The position numbers and the translations under genes were made by a program. From Henricia sp. BOLD:AAB3569 (taxonomy: Eukaryota > Echinodermata > Asteroidea > Spinulosida > Echinasteridae), in NCBI GenBank assembly GCA_037783545.1, contig JBBELK010000216.1, positions 372,001 to 436,000 on the forward strand: 64,000 nucleotides of DNA, written 5' to 3'. The notes beneath the pieces are model-generated. The model was not told the DNA's origin. It did no database searches and was given only the letters and a program-made list of their open reading frames with translations. Positions within the stretch are counted from its first letter, which is position 1. Each line of letters opens with the position of its first letter. Positions 1-10,830 of this stretch are shown here, one piece after another.

Positions 1-296
1 AAAATGTCGACAACTTTGGATGGCTCCTTAGCTAAGAAAAGACTCATAAAAATACATGTACATCGTCCCTGTGAAAATACAATGTTCATTGTCTTGCTTG
101 TGATTGTGAATTTACTTTTTAATGTGTTTTTTATTTAAGTGGTAGATCACGTTTTTATTTTTCATCTGTCATTGTGAGTTTTGTTTTGCATGAGTGATTT
201 GATGTTTATTTAGTCATGTTCTTGTCATTAATCCATGTGTGTTGGGATGAAAAGTTTATTTTGCCTACCGGTAATTTATTCCCATGTGAACCAGTG

Positions 297-625
297 TTGT
301 AGAACTTGAGTACAGGACTGGAGTTTGACTCAAGTCGCAATTTTATGACTCGGACTCGACTTAAGTCACATTGGAAAATGACTCGGACATGGTGACTCGT
401 GACTCACGAGTCACATATTTAAAAAAAAAAAAAAGATAGTATGATGTGTGAATATGTACACTGCCTCACCAGGCCGGCAATAAGCACACGAGCACGTCAC
501 ATTTCACATATTGTGTGAAACTATGGCAGATTCAGTTTCATTCATTTGGCCAACAAGTGAGTCGTGACTCGGACTCGAGGCTAGTAATTCGTGACTCAGA
601 CTCGGACTCGAGACTTGAGGCTAGG
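297..625. repeat. ACTCG-rich interspersed repeat
   Basis: The short words GACTCG and GACTCGTGACTC recur on both strands. The ends are loosely inverted (CTTGAGTACAGGACTGG against the complement of CTCGAGACTTGAGG), with an A-run in the middle (420-434). This looks like a degenerate foldback element. No second copy was seen in the window. Confidence 0.4.
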
Positions 626-794
626 GAAACTAATGTGTAAACTCTGACGTCGTCATATTTTAGGTCTATCCAACAAATCGTAATGTAGAAAAATGTCAAT
701 TTCAATGAAGTTCATAACTGTGTTCCCTAACACACACTATTTACTTGTCTAACTCAATCCAAGCAATTTTGTTATATATGTTGAGAATATCGAT

Positions 795-890
795 TTCAGT
801 TATGAAACAAGTAAGTCGGAGGTCTTGGGTTCGAATCCCAATAAGACCCATATGAATTTCTCTCATCCCAAGTTTGGTTGTCCTAGGGCA
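795..890 (+). mobile_element. tRNA-derived SINE fragment, family C
   Basis: It carries a B-box-like GGTTCGAATCCC, then AAGACCCATATG and a TTTCTCTCATCCC tail. The same order (B box, GACC, ATATG, T-run, CTCATC) recurs at about 31900-32063, 40437-40530 and 43430-43485, which defines a family. Confidence 0.5.
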
Positions 891-1042
891 GAAAGTACAT
901 TTCAACCCAAATGCTAGAAAGGAATTTTCATATTGACAGAATGTGATTAAAAGAAACAATGATTATTTAACCACAATGCATCCCTTCATCCATGCTCGAC
1001 TAACACATTTCTTTGGTGTTTGTTTGTTTTCATGGCATGCAG

Positions 1043-2182
1043 GTACGAGACTTTCCGTTGGCTGCCATCAAGTTTGAAGAAGTCCTCGGGGAGGGCACAT
1101 TTGGCAAAGTTTACAAAGGGGAGGTTATGGGATTGGACCATCAGTACAGCATGAACCCAGTCACCATTAAAACACTCAAGGAGAACTCGGGGTCTAAGAT
1201 GGAGCAAGACTTTAATCGAGAGGCCGAAGTCATGGCTTCGTTACGTCATCCTAACATTATCTCACTGCTCGGTGTGTGCACGAAGGGCTTGCCTATTTGT
1301 ATGCTGTTTGAATACATGCCGCATGGCGACCTGCATGAATTCCTTGTCAGACATTCACCAAATTCAGACGTAGGCTTCGGTAGTGGCGACGACGAGACAC
1401 AGTCATCCCTCGATCATTCAGATTTCCTAACCATAGCCATACAGATCGCTTCGGGAATGGAATACCTATCCAGTCGGCTGTTTGTACACCGGGACTTGGC
1501 CGCACGGAACTGCATGGTTGGCGATAACCTGCAGATTAAGATTGCGGACTTTGGGCTTTCACGGGATATTTACTCAGCGGATTATTACCACATGCAGGCG
1601 CAGGTTTTGCTTCCGATTCGCTGGATGGCGCCCGAAGCCGTCATGTTTGGGCGCTTCTCGGTCGAAAGCGATATCTGGTCATTTGGGGTCGTGTTGTGGG
1701 AGATATTCTCCTACGGATTGCAGCCGTTTTACGGCTACAACAACCAAGAAGTGATTGAAATGATCCGTACAAGGCATATCTTGCCTTCGCCCAGTGGCTG
1801 TCCGTCACACATGTACGTACTTATGACTGAATGCTGGAACGAAGCCACGAACCTCAGACCTACCTTTAAGGCCATCAACGCACGTTTGCGTTCGTGGGAA
1901 GCCTTACCAACAACCAACCACCAAAACGGTAACCTGTACACTAATCCTACTCTTAATTTTGCCCCCATGTACGGCCCAACGTCTCCGACGCAAACCCACA
2001 ACAGTTCGGGAGTCAAAAGCCAGTTGTCTTCGCATCACAGTCGCTCCACGCACAGCAAGGGTTCGCACGGTGACAGGGTCGCGGGGTCTTCCGACAAAGC
2101 GATATCTGAAAGTTCCGCAACTACGGGAGGTACGCATTCTACAAAGGGTAAGAAAGAACGCGTTGAACAGACGGCGGTTTGA
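1043..2182 (+). CDS. ROR: ROR-family receptor tyrosine kinase, last exon (kinase domain and C-terminal tail)
   Basis: Terminal coding exon. The acceptor AG is at 1041-1042, the frame opens with VRDFPLAAIKF and the stop TGA is at 2180-2182; upstream exons lie outside the window. ROR proteins are single-pass Wnt5-type receptors of the plasma membrane. The exon carries a complete kinase domain: glycine loop GEGTFGKV, beta-3 lysine in VTIK, catalytic HRDLAARN, DFG, and the activation loop YSADYY typical of ROR/MuSK. LLPIRWMAPEA, GLQPFYGY and NQEVIEMIR fit ROR better than MuSK, as does the whole kinase sitting in one last exon. The tail after about residue 300 is rich in Ser, Thr and His, as in ROR proteins. 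HRD and DFG are canonical here, whereas vertebrate RORs carry HKD and DLG variants. I am confident of the family; ROR1 versus ROR2 cannot be applied to an invertebrate. Confidence 0.9.
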   Translation, partial: VRDFPLAAIKFEEVLGEGTFGKVYKGEVMGLDHQYSMNPVTIKTLKENSGSKMEQDFNREAEVMASLRHPNIISLLGVCTKGLPICMLFEYMPHGDLHEFLVRHSPNSDVGFGSGDDETQSSLDHSDFLTIAIQIASGMEYLSSRLFVHRDLAARNCMVGDNLQIKIADFGLSRDIYSADYYHMQAQVLLPIRWMAPEAVMFGRFSVESDIWSFGVVLWEIFSYGLQPFYGYNNQEVIEMIRTRHILPSPSGCPSHMYVLMTECWNEATNLRPTFKAINARLRSWEALPTTNHQNGNLYTNPTLNFAPMYGPTSPTQTHNSSGVKSQLSSHHSRSTHSKGSHGDRVAGSSDKAISESSATTGGTHSTKGKKERVEQTAV

Positions 2183-5103
2183 AAATCAAACTCATGTAAT
2201 GCTTTTTGTTCGCATTTCTTCCACATAAAACAGGAGACATTTATAAGGGTACATTTTCAAGTGCATTGCCATGGTGCCACTAACTAAAGTTGGACTTCTA
2301 AAATCTGACATAGTAATCGGGTCTAAACATTCACTGGTAACCTGAAATGTCCATTGCTAGAGCGCAGGAAAACAGTTCACTGTAACTTTAGCAACACATA
2401 AATGGTGACGGTTTCACTTGTTAAGAAGTACACGTACCATCTTAAGAGCATACACCTTTCAAAGATGCCTTGAGGCTCATAACCTTTCACAGTGTCGCCC
2501 ACTTTGGGTTACCGAAGAGTTCTAGTGATTTTTAAAGATTCCTTGACATAATACACTGGCCAAACGGCATCCATTTAACATTTTAAGTCTGCAAAATTTC
2601 TACGAGCTTTCAGGGTATAAAATTTAAACTTTGTTTGTTTATCGAGACTTTAACTTCAAATATTAAAACATGCCCAGGTTTGACCAAGAAATGTCTGTCA
2701 GAGGTCATAATACTGAATTTACAAATTTGTTGATGCCACACACTGCTATTTGCATTTTAATAAAAAAATCTCACATGACAAAAGTTATGCAATCAAATTA
2801 CTTATGGAATCATAATATTTGTTAAAAATATATCTGTATATATTTGTGCTTAGCTTTAAAAAGCAGTTTAAAGCATATTTCTTATTTTTGTTATTTCATT
2901 TAGCCACTTCACTTAATTTGACCAGTTGATTTAAGCAAAACCTACAAAGTGCATGTGTATGCTGTTAAATGGTTAGTTTCAGTATTACACAGAGCAAGAA
3001 ATTAGGCATTTTAAATATTAAATTGATTTGGACTTCAATTTTATTTGTTCGAATTAATGGAAGAAAATTTGTTAACTCAGGATCTATTCTCCGTTTTACA
3101 GCTGTGGGTTTTAATCCAGATTTAGGAAACTTTTCTGTGTTCAGTTGGAAATTGTGAAAATTATTTATTTTCACAATATGTAATTGTATTTATTTCCTAC
3201 AAGTTATGAATAACTTGGTCTAATTTTGCAACGAATCATGCGATCTACTGAAACATGCAATTTTGATAAAACACAACTTGTTCAGTCCCAAAGCATAGTC
3301 TTGATTCAAGAATCAAGACCGAATTTATTGTTGGAGTTCGCGATCCCCGCACTACTGTGTTATGGCCGAGCGGTCTAGTGCGTCGAACTTAAGTTCCTGT
3401 GCTAGTACTAGAATGTAGGTTCGATTCCGGGCCGCGACGGGTTGTGGCACCTGTGCCCTTGAGCAAGGCACTCAACCACACTTGCTCCCATTCCTGCTTT
3501 GGGCTGACCCAAGTTGTGTTTTATCAAAATTGCATGTTTCGGTGGATCGCATGATTCGTTGCCACAGTATTTTCATTCTTTATTTGAAGGTGTACCGAAA
3601 TGTTCAAGTTGGTGGCCTTGACACCAACAAACTTTATTTTGGGGAGGTACTAAGTTGGCCGTCTTTCATCAAAGGGTGCGCTTTTGGAAGTTAAATTTTC
3701 TTTTAGTTTACTGTCTGCACTACTGTGTGCCTTAAAGTACAATTCCTACTTCGAGTCATTTAGTTTAAATCAGCACCCTTCATTTTGAATCCAACTTCAA
3801 TGTATTTAAATGCCTTGATAGTACATTTTGAAGCATAAAGTACTTAACTGAACACTTTACTGTTTAACATGATGTAAAAATTGCCAAAGATAGAAAAAGT
3901 ACTTTGTCATTAAAACTGTACAAAAATTTGTGTCATTTCGAAATCACTTTTTAATTCCTGTAAAATCACTTAAAAATCAACAATCAGTATTTAAATTTTG
4001 TAATGTGGGAAAAAAAGTTGTGCCAAATCTTCTCCATATTGGAAACTGACGTTGATCCTAGTACTATAAAAATGTCACAAATACCAAATACATGTATTTG
4101 GTAATTTAATTCATAATTTATTCAAGAATCATGGAATTTGCTTAATATAAGTGACATCGAAACAGAGTTTTTGAATAAAATTCTATGCATTATAACTTGA
4201 TTATCTAAAATTTACTATAATGTACATGTATTAAATGATTTAACAAAATAAAACTCTCACGATGTTCCTTATTAAAAAGAATTTCCATTGACGTTGAAAA
4301 TACTTGTCACTTTTCTCACTTTTATTCTTTTGTAGCCAAACTAAACTCTTTGTAATAAAGTGTAAATTATAACTTGTATAATGCTGTACATTTTAATATT
4401 GAAAAATATCTATAGTATTTAAACTAATGTTCACATGTGAATAATTTATCTGCAGATAGCTAGCTGGGAAAGTCGCGCTTTTTATGTTGGGGGAAAAGGA
4501 CACTATTTGAACCGCATTTGAAGTTGTACATATTCGTAATCGCCCGTTTTCCATATTTTGTTCCTAACTTGAGCTGCATTAGTGTTTTTTTTGTCAGTAC
4601 GTAGGTAGGGACTTTTCTATTGATTTGTAAATTGTAGTAGTGTAATGTTTAGCACACTTGTGCCAAAGTATTTTGTACTGTTTTGTCTAAATTGTTAATA
4701 TAACAACTGGTCCGTGATATAAGAAATAAATTCACATAATGTCATGTGGATTACAAATGAATGTCTGTGTGATTTACCGGTTGGTTGTCTGTCAGGCTTT
4801 GACCCTAAAATGTCGTTGCCTTCGACCCGTTTTTGCCAAATAACTCTGACACAGCTTCAGTAATCTCAAATGTGGATGACAGTCTATATGGCTGTGACCC
4901 TGGCCAAGAAATGTTGTTGCCCTCAACCTGTTTACGAGTCCTAAAAAAAAAATCGAATCTGTCCAAGTACACAGCTTTCATGTGCAAACAAAATAGTTTA
5001 ACGATTCTTTGAATGGTTAAACTTTTGATCTATTACGTCCCTGTGGAAATATTTCTCTTTGAGCGTGAACCTTTTCTTCTTTGGACAAAAGGTATCGGCC
5101 GAC
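2183..5103 (+). other. ROR 3' UTR and downstream intergenic DNA
   Basis: AT-rich and without coding exons. Possible polyadenylation signals AATAAA occur near 2757, 4353 and 4725-4730; the last would give a 2.5-kb 3' UTR. A SINE head (about 3355-3500) interrupts the stretch. Nothing else recognisable was seen. Confidence 0.5.
3355..3500 (+). mobile_element. tRNA-derived SINE, family A (5' part)
   Basis: A tRNA-like head with an A-box region (TGGCCGAGCGGTCTAG), a B box (GGTTCGATTCC) and the body TTGAGCAAGGCACTCAACC. It is almost identical to 52611-52795, and body fragments recur near 21935-22005 and 53930-54170. The head resembles tRNA-Leu/Ser genes, but the body continues well past a tRNA end, so this is a SINE and not a tRNA gene. 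Confidence 0.75.
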
Positions 5104-5377
5104 ATTTGTGACCCGCTCTCGAAAAATAGTCTAGGTTGAGTTTTGGCGACCATAAGAAGAAATCTGCGGCAGATCCACGCTCATTAAAATACAAAAACAC
5201 AATGGAAATTCCTGGCGGTGCCCAGATACCGCCTGGAATGTCTGCGTTCCGCCTGGAATTTCCATTGTGCTTTTGTATTTTAATGAGCGTAGATCTGCTG
5301 CAGATTTCTTCTTATGGTCGCGAAAACTCAACCTAGACTGCGCGACTTATTCTACATTTTCCAGAGCGAGTCACATT
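5104..5377. mobile_element. Foldback MITE, family M1 (copy 1)
   Basis: A long palindrome with ends TTTGTGACCCGCTCT and AGAGCGAGTCACATT and a core with ATTAAAATACA and ACAATGGAAATTCC on each arm. The same open frame appears on both strands because the arms are inverted copies. A second copy is at 42552-42781. It lies just upstream of ZGLP1. Confidence 0.8.
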
Positions 5378-5647
5378 GGGTCTGATCACGTTCCTAATTT
5401 CAATGGGGAAGTATGTGGGCGCGTGGCACTGTGGAAAAGATGTTTACGACAATTGACCAATCAGGAGCGAGCATTTCTCATTGCACAGACAGGTGGTCCG
5501 AGCGCGCGTACTACAAAACAAATTTGGCCATTTTGGGTTGTTGTCGTCTGCTGATTACATGTTACTGGCGTTGGAAGAACTGCTCGTGGGATTTTACCTG
5601 GATTTTTATGGAATATCGACATTAATTTGAGAAACATTTTGGCGAGG

Positions 5648-8600
5648 ATGGACTACCAGTATTCTTTGAGTGCGAGGTTGTCGCAATTGGAACGTTACAG
5701 GGGATTTTTCTCGAGTTTTGCGGATGATCAGATTGATCTGTCCACCAAATGCTCTGCTGGGAAGTCGAACGATGGGTGTGTGGAAAGCAGCTCGGCAGAA
5801 ATTAGTGAATCCGTTGGAGATTTGCAGCACAAGACCAAACGGAGCTCGAGTGGGTAAGTGCAAGTATTTTTTACCCTGAAATGTTGAAAGTTCTTCAATA
5901 ATTTGTTGTGAATGTGGCCAATTTTGGAACTCAAGCCAGCAAAAAACACCAAACTAAAGCGGGCCTCCCACTGTGCGATTTTTGCCACGAATTAGGTACG
6001 ATTAGGTTCGATTGAGTACGATTGTGTATAGAGTCTATAGACACTCTCTGGTAATCTCACCAAATCGTAGGAAATTCGTGGCAAAAATCGCACAGTGGGA
6101 GGCCTGCTTAAGAAAAAGCACTTGCCTTTTCCTACTCTACTAAAAATAAATTGCTGTAACTGTTAACACTTCCTACATACATGTACATGTAATCGGCATA
6201 TTTTCTCAAAATTACTACATTTTGACTGAAGCCGCTGCGGGCCACTGAAGCCACTGTGCGATTTTTGCCACGAATTTCCAACGATTAGGTACGATTTGCT
6301 ACGATTACCAGAGACTGTCTATAGACTCTATACACAATTATCGTACCAAATCGTACCTAATCGTTGGAAATTCGTGGCAAAAATCGCACAGTGGGAGGCC
6401 CGCTTAAGAAGCCCGTCATAAAATTAGTAATTGTCTCCACACTCACTCCCCAATCCTTACCGAGAATGGAGGGTAGGGATTATCCGACGTTGTTACCATA
6501 GATATAGAGTTTGGCGTTTTACTTTAATCATCATCGGCATACCCAAAACGAACGGTTGTCGGGGATGATATCGACTGTATGTCATAAGTCGACAAATTAT
6601 AGAAGTTTGCACTCGACGACTATGCGGTTATTTTCGACGTGTGACGCTCCTTTTGCACCGTTGTCTCAGAGATGCATGCTCGGAAGAGATCGAATGTTCT
6701 AGCGGTAGCGGTTCGTTGCTAAGCGGCAGCAGTAGTACTAGTACCAGTGGTCAGGGTGGGGCCCGAAGACGCATACGTAAGGCCAAGACGCCACGAAGAA
6801 GTGCCTGGAAGAATGACCCACGATTCAGAGGGATAACTTTCAGTGTGGAGACAAAACCTTGTCAGGAAAAATGCCAGAAGTCACAGCTGCTCATCCGATC
6901 GTTTTACAGGTAGAAATCTCTCGAAAACATTTTTACTATATTTATGCAGAATCTGTTTACATTTTCCAAATAGATAAACATCTTATCAAAATAAAATGTA
7001 ATGTTTTTATGTTGCGCGATTTTTGGGGGGATACCGCTCTTGGTTAGTTCGTTGAGCCTTTGAGGTCGTGTATACCATACTGCGGGGATTAATTAGAGAT
7101 GATGTTGACATATCGTACACGTTGAAACAAAGTACATCGGTCTCGAATTTTCTCAACTGTAGGCAAACTAATTCTCTAAAAAGTCGTGACTCGGAAAACG
7201 TTTCAGATCGACTTTACCTTGGCATAAATTACTCAATTTATTTAAGGATCACCTACTCATTTTAATAAATATTTATAAGATGCTAATATTTACATAATGA
7301 TACACAAGGGATCAATAAACGTATAGGCCTATTTGCCCCAAAGATTCTTAATTATTACTTTTTAATAAAATTATATAAATTATATGAAAATGTCAGTGAT
7401 CCTCAGCAACGTTCCGATGTTTTCACAGCATAAAGAAGAAACGCTCAGCTGACCGCGCTACAAGAAGTAAGAGACGACGGTCGTCTGTGTCATCTAGCTC
7501 GAGCAGTTCGGAGCCAGACACGGGAGCCTCAGAGACCACGCCACGGCGAATTGCAAGCCCGGACAAAAGCAGGGTACTCGGTAAGAATGAATTATGTCAT
7601 CGTTTTTATGAAAGGATGGACCTTTTGTGTATACATATATATATCCCAGTCCTAATGGACCGTTTTTGTAATACATTGTGTATATTGTGTAACCAAATTC
7701 ATGGTTGTTTTGTGTGACATTGCCTAGAGCTAGAGATAAGCTATTTCATTCACCTGTCTTTTTAAATTCGATTTCTATGGTTGGAATTCATTTTGCATAC
7801 ATTAGTTGTTGCTAGGTAAGACAACCCCCGGACAAGCTTTGTGGTTACTAAGAGTAACCGTTAGTAAAGTATGCATGAAATGTGCATGCACTACAGAAAA
7901 TCTCCAATTATTTAAATGGCATGTATCGTTTTAAGATCACTATTCAGAACAGCAAAATTGTATCTCTAGTATTTATTTTGTGACAAGTGACAATCTCTTT
8001 GCTTTTATAAGGAGAAAAGCAGTGCGCCTCCTGTTTGACAAGACACACCCCTCTGTGGCGAGACGCGGAGGATGGAACACCGCTATGCAATGCTTGTGGT
8101 ATAAGGTGAGGCAAAATAGACCGTATCGAATAGCCATTTCGTAGGGCAGTTTCTTTGTTCCTTTAGGACATGCATGGTTGCACATATTGTGCTTCCATTG
8201 TTGAACGGTTTAAGTAACAAAAGGTGCCCCATGAAATGGCGGCTATTCGATACGGTCTATAGCAGGAGTAGAATAGACACATTGCAATGGCGTCCATGTT
8301 AGGGGCAGTTTTTTTTAAGTTCAATTATGTGACAATAGATCTACAAAGCAGATACTCATGCATTATGACAAGGTGATTGTCCCCTAAGATGGCTGCTGTG
8401 CAAAAAGCCTATCGAGTATTTCCTTTCTAAATCTTAAGAAGAGGTGTGCTTAGATTTGACTGCAGTGTTTAAGAAATCACCACAGAATATCAAAATTTGT
8501 TAGGCTTGTTGTCACTTTACATTGCAGGTACAAGAAATATCGCATGCGATGCGTCTCTTGTTGGAACGTTCCCAAGAAGGATGGCTCAATGTCCAATCAC

Positions 8601-8663
8601 AACTGCTCTCGATGCGGTCATGCACTTCGCATCACCCTACCCAAGAGATCTTTCATGAGCTAA
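5648..8663 (+). CDS. ZGLP1: ZGLP1-like GATA-type zinc finger protein
   Basis: Five coding exons: 5648-5853, 6670-6909, 7429-7580, 8012-8105, 8528-8663; all phases join, giving 275 residues. Nuclear DNA-binding factor. Exon 4 holds a GATA finger, CASC-X17-CNAC, with the family core TPLWRDAEDGTPLCNACG. Exon 5 follows with RYKKYRMRCVSCW and a second C-X2-C...C-X2-C pair (CVSC, CSRC). This finger pair closely matches vertebrate ZGLP1 (GATA-like 1), which acts in germ-cell and oogenic programmes, and is less like GATA1-6. The N-terminal exons are low-complexity (Ser runs) with basic patches such as KKKRSADRATRSKRRR, a likely nuclear localisation signal. The start ATG at 5648 is the first ATG that reads into MDYQYSLSARLSQLERY; an upstream in-frame codon is not ATG. 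A poly(A) signal AATAAA lies at 8953-8958. The assignment is by domain similarity; germ-line function is inferred. Confidence 0.8.
5954..6112. mobile_element. MITE, family M2 (copy 1) in ZGLP1 intron 1
   Basis: Inverted ends AAGCGGGCCTCCCACTGTG and CACAGTGGGAGGCCTGCTT, followed inwards by CGATTTTTGCCACGAATT on both arms. The interior has repeated ACGATT words. About 160 bp; a second copy is at 6230-6412. Confidence 0.8.
6230..6412. mobile_element. MITE, family M2 (copy 2) in ZGLP1 intron 1
   Basis: Arms CACTGTGCGATTTTTGCC and GGCAAAAATCGCACAGTG with the ACGATTAGGTACGATT interior, as in the copy about 120 bp upstream. The left end is degraded. Confidence 0.8.
8117..8263. mobile_element. MITE, family M3 in ZGLP1 intron 4
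   Basis: Inverted ends ATAGACCGTATCGAATAGCC and GGCTATTCGATACGGTCTAT. A right-hand half copy (GGTTTAAGTAAC...ATACGGTCTATAG) is at 54168-54225 in an SLC35A3 intron. Confidence 0.75.
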
Positions 8664-9375
8664 CTCCTTAACGCATCTTACAAGCAGGTACGAGTCGAGA
8701 ATGTCTGGGAACAAAACAGCTGACTACTATCAGAATATTGTGGTTACCCAGTGTTGTTCGCTCCACCAGCATTTTACTGTGCAAGGATACCCAATCTAAT
8801 GAAGGACGGAGTGTGCCTTTTAAATTGTAATGACGGATCAAAATCTATGTTTTGATTGCTTGTATAATGTATGAACATTTTATAAGAATGTCTTTATTGC
8901 AATTCATAATTGTGCATGAACTTGAGTCTTAATTGTACTTATTATATTGTGGAATAAAATAGTAAAAGGTCAAAATGTTAGAAATACTAATGAAATATCT
9001 AATACGAAAAGCGAAAAGTGCTTCCCAAGAGAATTATATATATTTCCCCCTAAGATTATAAGTTACATGTACCAAGAAGTTTAATGGTATATTTTATTTG
9101 ATGTTTTATTTATGAAATAATTTCAGCAATTTTTTAAAAAGTTGTATTTTTATTTTATTTTTATTTATAAGCAAATTAGTTTTCTTATCTGGGAAATTTT
9201 ATGGTTTTTTTTTTTCTCTGACAATGTGTTTAATTACTTAAAGTTATAACAGTCGAGGAAGAACTGTAGTAAATATTATTTAATGAAATTACAAATATTT
9301 TATTCATATTGAATATATAATTATTACAATCCGCCCATTTCAAATATGAATCTTTTCACGCATTAACTTTCTGCA

Positions 9376-9507
9376 ATAGACCCTTTGCACGGCGGCCATG
9401 ACAGTCATATTGTGACCGTGTCGGGCACAAGTAGGCACTTTGTGGCTCTATTGTCACATTTAAACACGCACCCCCCTGTCATGGCCACTGGTGCAAAAGC
9501 TCTATAA
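9376..9507. mobile_element. MITE, family M4 (copy 1)
   Basis: Ends AATAGACCCTTTGCACGG and GGTGCAAAAGCTCTAT with CCATGACAG/CTGTCATGG just inside. Copy 2 is at 58395-58497. Confidence 0.7.
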
Positions 9508-9950
9508 TAGGACTAGTAAAGACGCAAAGTGATAATCATAATATTTCAATGGTATTTATTCATTTTGCACATCATGCTCAATACAAATGTTATACTTCTC
9601 AAGATACCTGTAAAATAATTTAGCAATACTAAACATGTACTATGAACATGTTAAATGTGTAAAACAGGAATTTCAAGCAATACCCTAATAATAAATATGT
9701 CCTGGAAAACAACTGAAAATGGGTTTCTGTTGTATATTTAGTGTCTTGTGTAAAAATACCAACACCAATTCAAATTTCATAAACATAATGACATTCCTGA
9801 ACATGAAACAAAAAGTAAGTCTAGAATTAGACTTCTGTTGGAAAATGCTGGGTGTACTTTTGTTGTTTCAAATTGTCAACACCACATTAAACAGACATAA
9901 TTTTTACCACAAGATTTTGCAGAAAATCCACATGAAAATGTTAAAGCCAG

Positions 9951-10477
9951 GGGCGGATTGCAATATGCGGGCTTAGCCGGTTAACGCGGCGTCCACTAAG
10001 ACCGGTCTATAACCATAGCCCGCTTGCAATATCGTTGTCTTAAAGTTAGACCAGTCTTAAAATTTAAGCCCGCGGCGAGCAGGCTATTAATTTTAGACAC
10101 CGCGCTACATCTCCTAATCTTGCATGAAAAAAGACGAGCAAAATGCACATTGTGCCCATTAGTAAATTTGAGCCTTTATAGTGCTATTTGATTACTTTCA
10201 CGGTCAGTTTCTCTGCAAAAACTGCACTACACATGCGTCATCAAGTGGCTTCGTGAGGACGTTTGTTTGGCTTGAAATCACGCAAAGATAGCCGGCTGCA
10301 GCACTTTCCGTTAAGATGTGTGTGTTTACGGCTGGCGCAGCCGTACTTCAGTTAGACTGGTTTATTGCAATGGGCTAAAGAAGTGTCTAAGCTGAGACCG
10401 GCTAAGTCGGATAGTCGGCTATAAAACATCGGTCTTAGACCAGTGGCTAAGTCGATTTTATTGCAATCCGCCCCAGG
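9951..10477. mobile_element. Non-autonomous DNA element with GGGGCGGATTGCAATA ends
   Basis: The terminal inverted repeat AGGGGCGGATTGCAATA at the left is mirrored by TTGCAATCCGCCCC at the right. Inner sub-repeats on the two arms (TTAGCCGG, AGACCGGTCT, CTTAGACCAGTGG) also pair. About 525 bp, no coding capacity. Confidence 0.7.
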
Positions 10478-10830
10478 ACACAGCGTTGTAGTCAAGTCCA
10501 TCACAAGTCCAGTAACAAATAGGATGAACACGCACAAAAGGATGCCTTTGTTTAAGTTTATTTGAATAGCTTGTGACTTGAATTAAGACCCAGGGACTTG
10601 TGATGAACTTGTGAAGACTTGTGATGGACTCGACTACAACCCTACAGGGACACACTACCATGACATCAGTGTTAACAGTCCCAAGACTGCGAATCAATCA
10701 ATATCCGTCGCATTGTGCCGGGCTGTGGGCAAGATGGAACATGTTCAATTGTAGCCAGCTGGAATCGGCTATAGGCGATGCCCGTCAAACTTGTGTGGAC
10801 AGCCCCACAATGTGATCAGTGGTCAATCAC

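Larger units (their letters stand above)
1..1042 (+). other. Intron upstream of the ROR last exon
   Basis: No coding exon seen. It holds an ACTCG-rich repeat (about 297-625) and a tRNA-like SINE tail (about 795-890), and ends with a pyrimidine-rich stretch and an AG at 1041-1042. Confidence 0.6.

Noticed and set aside
3359..3435. tRNA-Leu/Ser-like gene (also at 52611)
   Set aside because: A and B boxes are present, but a shared SINE body and AAAT tail follow and no closed acceptor stem was found.
5131..5336. Matching 66-codon frames on both strands
   Set aside because: Product of the M1 palindrome, not a protein pair.
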